DNA of 11,356 nucleotides, from positions 1-11,356 of the forward strand of contig CAYGBW010000152.1 of assembly GCA_964348185.1 (NCBI GenBank), in the 5' to 3' direction. The notes below the pieces were generated by a model, which saw only the letters and a list, made by a program, of their open reading frames with translations, did no database searches and had not been told where the DNA came from. Positions 7,064 through 11,356 of this stretch are shown here, in pieces. This DNA comes from CAYGBW01 sp964348185. GTDB taxonomy: Bacteria > Desulfobacterota > BSN033 > WVXP01. A program made the position numbers and the translations under genes. The number at the start of each line of letters is the position of its first letter. Positions within the stretch are counted from its first letter, which is position 1.

Positions 7064-7090
7064 CGGGAACGATCATCCCGATATTTCGGG
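7064..7090. terminator. Stem-loops between convergent lepB and ribF
   Basis: Two overlapping hairpins can form: CGGGA 7064-7068 with TCCCG 7076-7080, or CCCGA 7077-7081 with TCGGG 7086-7090. They lie in the 74 bases between the two convergent 3' ends, where termination is expected. There is no T-tract on either strand, so a terminator role is tentative. Confidence 0.3.
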
Positions 7091-7134
7091 TGAATAGGGG
7101 GGGCCTGCTGCGATGAGATTCCTTCTCGAGGAGT

Positions 7135-8094
7135 TTAGAGGCCTTCTCCTTCGCTGAGACGGGGGGCTGACTCGAGTATCTGCCTCGCATGAGTCATGTC
7201 CTTCTTGATCTGTTCGATCAGCGCCGCCGAGCCTTCGAAAACCCTCTCATCTCGAATTCTCTGAACAAAGGCCACTTGGATCTCTTTTCCATAGATGTCC
7301 CTGTTGAAGTCGAAAACGTGGACCTCCAACGAGAATCGATTCTCTCCAAAGGTTGGATTCGTCCCCACGTTCGCTACGCCCTGATAGGTCTGGTTGTCGA
7401 TGAGCACCGTCACCGCGTAGACGCCGTTTCTGGGATAGAGCTCGTTCAGGATTTCCACATTGGCCGTTGGCACCCCTAACAGTCTTCCTCGGCCTGTTCC
7501 CCAAATAACCTTCCCCATAACCAAGTAGTGGCGCCCCAGGAGCCGGGCGGCTAGGGCCATCTCTCCACACCGTATAAGGTCCCGGATGGCAGAACTGCTG
7601 ACGATCCGACCGTCCACCCGAATAGGATCGACCGCCTCCACCTGGAAAGCAAACTCCTGGCCATACCGCTTTAGATCCTCCAGGCTACCCTGCCTTCGCC
7701 GACCAAAAGCGTAATTGTATCCCACGATGATCCTCCGGGGGCCAATACGATCGACGAGTATCAACTTTACAAACTCTCGAGCCGAAATAGCCGAGAATTC
7801 CCTCGTGAACTCCGCACAGATCACGACGTCGATTCCGAGCCCCTCCATCAACATCATCTTTTTCTTAAAGGGGGTGATCAGGGGTGGACATTGATCGGCT
7901 TGGAGAACCTTGAGGGGGTGGGGTTCAAAGGTAAAAACAATCGACTCTCCGGTGATCTCCCTGGCTGCTCGTCCCGTCCTCTCCAGGATCAGCTGGTGGC
8001 CCAGATGTAAACCGTCGAAGTTTCCTAGGGCCACCACAGGGTTTCGAAAGGTCCGCCCGATATTTTCGATCCCGAGGATGATCTCCATGGTCAT
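7135..8094 (-). CDS. ribF: Bifunctional riboflavin kinase / FAD synthetase
   Basis: Makes FMN from riboflavin and then FAD by adenylylation, in the cytoplasm. The 319 residues are a normal length. The N-terminal nucleotidyltransferase half has GNFDGLHLGH (24-33, the HxGH-type site), TFEPHP (55-60), GYNYAFGRRRQG (125-136) and VSSSAIR (165-171, the ISSTxIR-like loop). The C-terminal flavokinase half has GVPTAN (207-212, PTAN site), GVANVGTNPTFG (239-250) and the catalytic-position Glu257 in LEVHVFDF. All key motifs are present. The ATG at 8094 is used; a second ATG two codons later is equally possible, as only a weak GGA precedes them. The gene follows the diadenylate cyclase by 56 bases on the same strand and is probably co-transcribed. 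Confidence 0.96.
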   Translation of the reverse strand: MTMEIILGIENIGRTFRNPVVALGNFDGLHLGHQLILERTGRAAREITGESIVFTFEPHPLKVLQADQCPPLITPFKKKMMLMEGLGIDVVICAEFTREFSAISAREFVKLILVDRIGPRRIIVGYNYAFGRRRQGSLEDLKRYGQEFAFQVEAVDPIRVDGRIVSSSAIRDLIRCGEMALAARLLGRHYLVMGKVIWGTGRGRLLGVPTANVEILNELYPRNGVYAVTVLIDNQTYQGVANVGTNPTFGENRFSLEVHVFDFNRDIYGKEIQVAFVQRIRDERVFEGSAALIEQIKKDMTHARQILESAPRLSEGEGL

Positions 8095-8150
8095 TCCAGT
8101 CTATCGTGAGGTATTGTTGTCGTGTCTCTGCGACCGTTCTTCCCCACCAC

Positions 8151-9023
8151 CTATTCTCCCTTTTCAATCTCCATGAAGATCTTTCCCCTGCTGAAGAGTC
8201 TAACCTCCCCCGTTGACTCGGAGATCACCACCGCAATGGCTCCAGTAACATTGGTAATCCCCGCTGCTGCCCGATGGCGACTTCCAAGCCCTTGAGGAAT
8301 CTCAATAGCCTCTCCAGATGCGTCTAGATGTCTGCCTGCTGCGAGGATCACACCGTCGTTGCGAATGACGAAGGCGCCATCGATCGAGGAAAACTCTTTG
8401 ATCGTGTTTTTCAGTCTCGGATCAAGGATATGCCTCTCCTCCTCTGGATAGCCTTTAAAGGGGTTGATGACCATTTGATGGGAGAACTTGAGAACCTCTT
8501 CCTGATCACCGAGAACGAAGATCGCCCCCACAGGCTTCCCCTCTCTTCCTTCAATGGCAAGTTCTAGGCCTATGGTGAGAAGGGCATCGAAAACCTCTGG
8601 TCTGACGACTTCAGACAAGACCGGAAGGTTGGCGGTCGAAATCATTTCGAATTCCTTTCCCAGATCCAGAATGATCAGGGTATCCAGAACGGGAGACCTG
8701 GGAGTCCCGGAGAGACAGACCAGTTTGTCTCCTTCTTTGATCAAGCCTGCCGATACGGCCCGAATGATGGCAATCTTGATCTGATTGAGGCGGCCGAGTT
8801 CAATCCGGGGCACCATTATCATCTTTTCGATATGTTGGGAGGCCTCTCCATACGTCGTCTCGTCCCTGGCTACGGCGATGAGTTCTGTCGTGGCTTCATG
8901 GACCATTTTCACGAAGTTCCCATAGTCCTGAATGACGTCCGCATAAACCAGGATCGCGTTTGCATCACACTTCTTTGCGATAGTGCATGCGGCCTCGAGC
9001 ATCATTCGATTGCCTTCTTTCAT
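8151..9023 (-). CDS. dacZ: Diadenylate cyclase, DacZ-like (PK-like domain + DAC domain)
   Basis: Predicted to make the second messenger c-di-AMP from two ATP. The C-terminal DAC domain (about 170-285) has the two defining motifs, DGA (215-217) and RHR (249-251, in QGLGSRHRAA), followed by VVISESTGEV. The first 120 or so residues lack membrane helices and resemble the C-terminal domain of pyruvate kinase (AACTIAKKCDANAILVYAD; later LSGTPRSPVLDTL), the architecture described for archaeal DacZ. It differs from DisA, which has a helix-hairpin-helix DNA-binding tail, and from CdaA, which has three membrane helices. ATG at 9021-9023, with AAGGA (complement of 9031-9035) seven bases upstream. It lies between a 93-residue gene and ribF on one strand. 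No c-di-AMP phosphodiesterase or receptor is in the window. The symbol rests on domain architecture. Confidence 0.87.
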   Translation of the reverse strand: MKEGNRMMLEAACTIAKKCDANAILVYADVIQDYGNFVKMVHEATTELIAVARDETTYGEASQHIEKMIMVPRIELGRLNQIKIAIIRAVSAGLIKEGDKLVCLSGTPRSPVLDTLIILDLGKEFEMISTANLPVLSEVVRPEVFDALLTIGLELAIEGREGKPVGAIFVLGDQEEVLKFSHQMVINPFKGYPEEERHILDPRLKNTIKEFSSIDGAFVIRNDGVILAAGRHLDASGEAIEIPQGLGSRHRAAAGITNVTGAIAVVISESTGEVRLFSRGKIFMEIEKGE

Positions 9024-9072
9024 TGTGCCGTCCTTGTTTTTGGAAGAGAATAGGTGCGGGTTCTCTTGACGG

Positions 9073-9354
9073 TCATCTTGTCACCGAAACTCGGCCGTAT
9101 GGACCGGGAGAATTGGGGTGTGCAGCCACCTTTCTTCTGTCCTCAGTGACAATGTAGTCTAACTTCTTCTTGAGTTGCCGTGCCTCTCTGTAGATTGTCA
9201 CCGGGTGAGATAGATTCAACTCTGGACATCGGTGTAAGGCACAGTCTCTGCGCTTTCCTGGCCGTGGGTAGTACCGGACCCACCAAGTCCTGCCAACCTT
9301 TCCATTGGCGTAAACTCGCCTATAAAGACCATTTCGAAACTTGACCTTCGGCAT
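9073..9354 (-). CDS. Small protein, possible integrase N-terminal arm remnant
   Basis: I do not recognise this 93-residue protein with confidence. It is basic and aromatic near its start: MPKVKFRNGLYRRVY, then TWWVRYYPRPGKRR (about 23-36), then a helix-like EARQLKKKLDYIVTEDRRK. A short WW-x-R-Y-Y strand followed by GKRR and an 'EA-x-x-L-KK-L' helix is reminiscent of the arm-binding N-terminal domain of tyrosine recombinases, but no catalytic domain (R…HxxR…Y) follows, so it would be a remnant or a domesticated DNA-binding fragment. I chose ATG 9352-9354 because a near-consensus promoter places the transcript start near 9384, after the alternative in-frame GTG at 9435. The ribosome binding site (GGA) is weak. 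It ends 49 bases before dacZ with no evident terminator. Confidence 0.45.
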   Translation of the reverse strand: MPKVKFRNGLYRRVYANGKVGRTWWVRYYPRPGKRRDCALHRCPELNLSHPVTIYREARQLKKKLDYIVTEDRRKVAAHPNSPGPYGRVSVTR

Positions 9355-9360
9355 TATTCC

Positions 9361-9436
9361 ATTGGGTACACTGGAGTAGCTCAATTGATAAATATAGCCT
9401 TTACTCGAAAGACAGTCAAGAGCAATTGGGTACACT
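9361..9436. repeat. Two copies of a 12-base direct repeat flanking a promoter
   Basis: ATTGGGTACACT occurs at 9361-9372 and identically at 9425-9436, 64 bases apart start to start, about six helical turns. One copy is just downstream of the predicted start (near 9384), the other just upstream of the -35 box. The arrangement fits a two-site operator on one face of the DNA, but it could also be a scar of a small duplication. Confidence 0.6.
9391..9419 (-). promoter_or_regulatory. Near-consensus sigma-70 promoter for orf93 (and perhaps dacZ-ribF)
   Basis: On the minus strand: TTGACT (9419-9414), 17-base spacer, TATATT (9396-9391); five of six matches in each box with ideal spacing. The start near 9384 leaves a 30-base leader before the ATG at 9354. 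No other good promoter is visible between here and dacZ, where only a weak ATGACC/TATTCT pair can be found, so this site may drive all three genes. Confidence 0.65.
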
Positions 9437-9612
9437 ATGCGTGCTGGAATTCCTATAACACCGTGAAATAACAGCCCGTGCCTGGCAATGAATTCGCACC
9501 CGGTATCTGGAATGATTGAATGTTGGAATCGTGAAGCATGGGACGGCCAAAGGAGAAGCGTTTATATTTCCATTCCTCTCCCAGACGAGCAGCTTTAGCA
9601 TATCAACACTTT

Positions 9613-9689
9613 GAATATCGAATGTCGAACAAGGAATTTCGAATGATGATTTTTTCCCTTCGACATTCACTATTGCTTGTTCGATATTC
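9613..9689. repeat. TCGAA-rich inverted-repeat element, intergenic
   Basis: Nested exact inverted repeats: GAATATCGAA 9613-9622 with TTCGATATTC 9680-9689; GAATGTCGAA 9620-9629 with TTCGACATTC 9659-9668; GAACAAG 9627-9633 with CTTGTTC 9676-9682. A further GAATTTCGAA-like unit at 9635-9643 continues the series. An imperfect hairpin follows at 9699-9715 (ATCC/GGAT, CC/GG). The sequence closely resembles a palindromic intergenic repeat I remember from many environmental bacterial genomes; I cannot verify that here. The apparent reading frames across it are by-products of the repeat. The rest of 9437-9867 shows no gene, RNA or other element I can support. Confidence 0.65.
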
Positions 9690-9867
9690 CTCGGTTCAAT
9701 CCGCCTACGGGGGATCAGTCATGCTAGAAATCTACCTGCGTTGGGAGGTAGTGGTTTAATATTCGTTTTTTCCCCTTGCGATCCCTCATTCCGTCATTCG
9801 ATTCTTCCCGTGTTCCAGTTATGGGGAAAGGGTGGAGGAGCGGGTGTTTCCAAAGCATCAAAGATGA

Positions 9868-9897
9868 TTGGACCTTCCCCGACCTGCGTGCTATAAT
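9868..9897 (+). promoter_or_regulatory. Promoter of ychF, extended -10
   Basis: TTGGAC (9868-9873), 18-base spacer, perfect TATAAT (9892-9897) with TG at 9889-9890. The start near 9904 gives a leader of about 137 bases, which contains hairpin-forming repeats (GATCTT 9925-9930 with AAGATC 9949-9954; CCGAG 9986-9990 with CTCGG 10001-10005). Confidence 0.7.
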
Positions 9898-9908
9898 CTT
9901 CGAAGATT
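9895..9908. promoter_or_regulatory. 14-base perfect palindrome over the ychF start site
   Basis: AATCTTCGAAGATT overlaps the second half of the -10 box and the predicted transcription start, the classic place for a repressor to block RNA polymerase. A protein binding there is inferred; no regulator is identified. Confidence 0.45.
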
Positions 9909-10040
9909 CTGGGAATGGGCTATGGATCTTGCCTAAGGGGCAGAGGGGAAGATCGGGCCTGTAAGATCGTCGACAAATCTTCATCCCGAGTCGTCTGTTT
10001 CTCGGTGGGGTTTTACTTCGGGTTTGTCCAGGGGGTCGTC

Positions 10041-11132
10041 ATGGGGTTTACCTGTGGAATCGTGGGACTTCCCAATGTGGGCAAATCGACGATATTCAAC
10101 GCATCCACAGCTGCTCGTGCAGAAGTGGCCAACTACCCGTTCTGCACTATCGAGCCAAACATCGGCGTTGTCAATGTCCCCGACAGGCGTCTATCGCTTA
10201 TTGCCGATGTGATCAGACCTAAGAAGGTGACGCCAACCATTCTGCAGTTTCTCGATATTGCAGGCCTCGTTAAGAATGCAAGTAAAGGGGAGGGACTGGG
10301 CAACCAGTTCCTCGGACACATCAGAAATGTGGATGCGATTGCTCACGTGGTCCGGTGTTTTGAGGGTGACAACGTTGCCCACTTGAGCGGATCTGTCGAT
10401 CCCGTCCGAGACGTCGACATTGTAAACACCGAATTGATTCTCGCTGACCTGGAAAACCTCGAGAAGAGAATGGCCAAGGCACAGAGACTCCTCAAGACGG
10501 GAAGCAAGGAGATGGCCGAGGCACTCCATGTCTACGAGAAGATTCATGGGGCACTGAATGAAGGAAGAATGGCCCGAACCTTGACCTTTGCGGGAGAGGC
10601 GTTGGCGTTATTCAGAGATCTGCAGCTTCTCACGGCCAAACCCATGTTCTATGTGGCCAACATTGAAGAGAAAGCGTTGAATGGGGGAGAGTATCTGAAG
10701 GCGCTGGAGGAGAAAGCTCGCAAAGAGGGAGTGCCTGTCGTTTCGATATGTGGGGAACTGGAAGCGGAGATTGCTCAACTACCCGAATCCGAAAGGATGG
10801 CCTTTAAGAAGGATTTTGGTATCGAGGAGTCGGGGCTTGAGCGGCTGATCCGAGTTGGCTATGAGATACTCAATCTGGTTACCTTCTTTACGATCGTGAG
10901 CTCCGAATTGAGGGCGTGGACCGTTCCCCGTGGAACGGCGGCGCCGACTGCTGCCGGCAGAATTCACTCTGATATGGAGCGTGGATTTATCCGGGCCGAT
11001 GTGATTTTCTGCGAGGATTTCTTAGCCTGCGGGTCTGAACATGTGGCCCGGGAAAGGGGGCTTCTCCGATCTGAGGGTCGGGATTACCTCGTGCAGGACG
11101 GGGATGTGATCCATTTCAGGTTTAATGTGTAA
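10041..11132 (+). CDS. ychF: Obg-family ATPase/GTPase YchF (OLA1 type)
   Basis: Conserved cytoplasmic P-loop NTPase of 363 residues, exactly the usual length. It associates with ribosomes and, unlike most Obg relatives, prefers ATP. Visible motifs: Walker A GLPNVGKS (9-16), switch segment NYPFCTIEPN (31-40), G3 DIAGLVKNASKGEGLGN (72-88), NIEE (207-210) replacing the NKxD guanine-specificity motif, and His114, at the position implicated in catalysis in YchF. A helical insert follows the G3 region, and a C-terminal TGS domain (about 278-363) includes TFFTIVSSELRAWTVPRGT and AAGRIHSDMERGFIRADVI. The ATG at 10041 is chosen because the protein then begins MGFTCGIVGLPNVGKS as in the family, and GGGGG lies just upstream. 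It stands alone, with its own promoter. Confidence 0.96.
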   Translation: MGFTCGIVGLPNVGKSTIFNASTAARAEVANYPFCTIEPNIGVVNVPDRRLSLIADVIRPKKVTPTILQFLDIAGLVKNASKGEGLGNQFLGHIRNVDAIAHVVRCFEGDNVAHLSGSVDPVRDVDIVNTELILADLENLEKRMAKAQRLLKTGSKEMAEALHVYEKIHGALNEGRMARTLTFAGEALALFRDLQLLTAKPMFYVANIEEKALNGGEYLKALEEKARKEGVPVVSICGELEAEIAQLPESERMAFKKDFGIEESGLERLIRVGYEILNLVTFFTIVSSELRAWTVPRGTAAPTAAGRIHSDMERGFIRADVIFCEDFLACGSEHVARERGLLRSEGRDYLVQDGDVIHFRFNV

Positions 11133-11213
11133 CCAAAGGTCTTGGAATTTGGACAACTTACTCAAGTTAAACCCGGTTTCTATGGCGCTTTGCTTGTTAG
11201 CTAGTCGTCACTG

Positions 11214-11248
11214 AAAAACGCCCCTGACCCTCTCTGAACGGAGTTTTT
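11214..11248. terminator. A-stem-T hairpin after ychF, in a structured non-coding tail
   Basis: AAAAACGCC (11214-11222) pairs with GGAGTTTTT (11240-11248) except for one G·A mismatch, an A-rich/T-rich layout that could end transcription from either side; an alternative hairpin is GAACGG 11236-11241 with CCGTTC 11252-11257. The remaining tail to 11356 has GGCC/GGCC (11288-11299) and CCC-TTCG-GGG (11319-11328) hairpins and no gene I can support. The density of small hairpins suggests a repeat or a structured RNA running off the edge. Confidence 0.35.
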
Positions 11249-11356
11249 GACCCGTTCTAAGGCTCGGTCGTTCGATCTTCCGAACTCGGCCTAGCGGCCT
11301 CAGACAGCGGAATCTCGCCCCTTCGGGGACACTCCCTTCGCCAAGACGGGTAGCCC

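Noticed and set aside
9371..9400. tRNA-like start (GGAGTAGCTCAATTGATAAA)
   Set aside because: It mimics a D-arm, but no acceptor, anticodon or T-arm pairing follows, and the stretch is better explained as a minus-strand promoter.
9416..9670. 84-codon minus-strand frame (FEIPCSTFDI)
   Set aside because: Direct translation of the TCGAA repeat; frames like this are by-products of the element.
9688..9710. T-arm-like GGTTCAATCC
   Set aside because: The flanking bases do not pair as a T-stem and no upstream tRNA body exists; it belongs to the repeat element.

Overview
The window looks like a chromosomal housekeeping region of a Gram-negative bacterium, most likely a deltaproteobacterium (Desulfobacterota). 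The grounds are the gene content and neighbourhood: an argS–SPOR protein–lepB cluster, a diadenylate cyclase of the pyruvate-kinase-like + DAC architecture, a sigma-54 promoter in front of a PilB/GspE-type ATPase, and an OmpR-type two-component pair. The taxonomic call is an inference; there is no rRNA or tRNA here. I see no transposase, CRISPR array, toxin–antitoxin pair or defence system.

Left part (1-2636, all minus strand). The left edge cuts the first 16 codons of a type IV pilus/type II secretion ATPase, which sits behind its own ribosome binding site and a near-perfect -24/-12 promoter. About 510 bases of non-coding DNA with a palindrome and several stem-loops separate it from a response regulator/histidine kinase pair, transcribed kinase-last from a promoter with a perfect -10.

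Centre (2780-7060, plus strand). A strong extended -10 promoter drives a nitrilase-superfamily amidohydrolase. Then come argS, a membrane-anchored SPOR-domain protein, and lepB (signal peptidase I), closely spaced and probably one operon. lepB is intact except for one in-frame TAA, which falls exactly on the codon for the catalytic lysine. This is the most unusual thing in the window: nonsense mutation, sequencing error, or (less likely) conditional readthrough.

Right part. On the minus strand, convergent with lepB, lie a small 93-residue protein with a weak resemblance to the N-terminal arm of tyrosine recombinases, a DacZ-like diadenylate cyclase, and ribF (riboflavin kinase/FAD synthetase). 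A near-consensus promoter precedes the small gene and may serve all three. It is bracketed by two copies of a 12-base direct repeat 64 bases apart. A gene-free stretch of about 430 bases holds a TCGAA-rich inverted-repeat element of a type I remember from environmental genomes. The plus-strand ychF (OLA1-type ATPase) closes the region; its extended -10 promoter overlaps a 14-base perfect palindrome. The last 220 bases are non-coding, with several hairpins.
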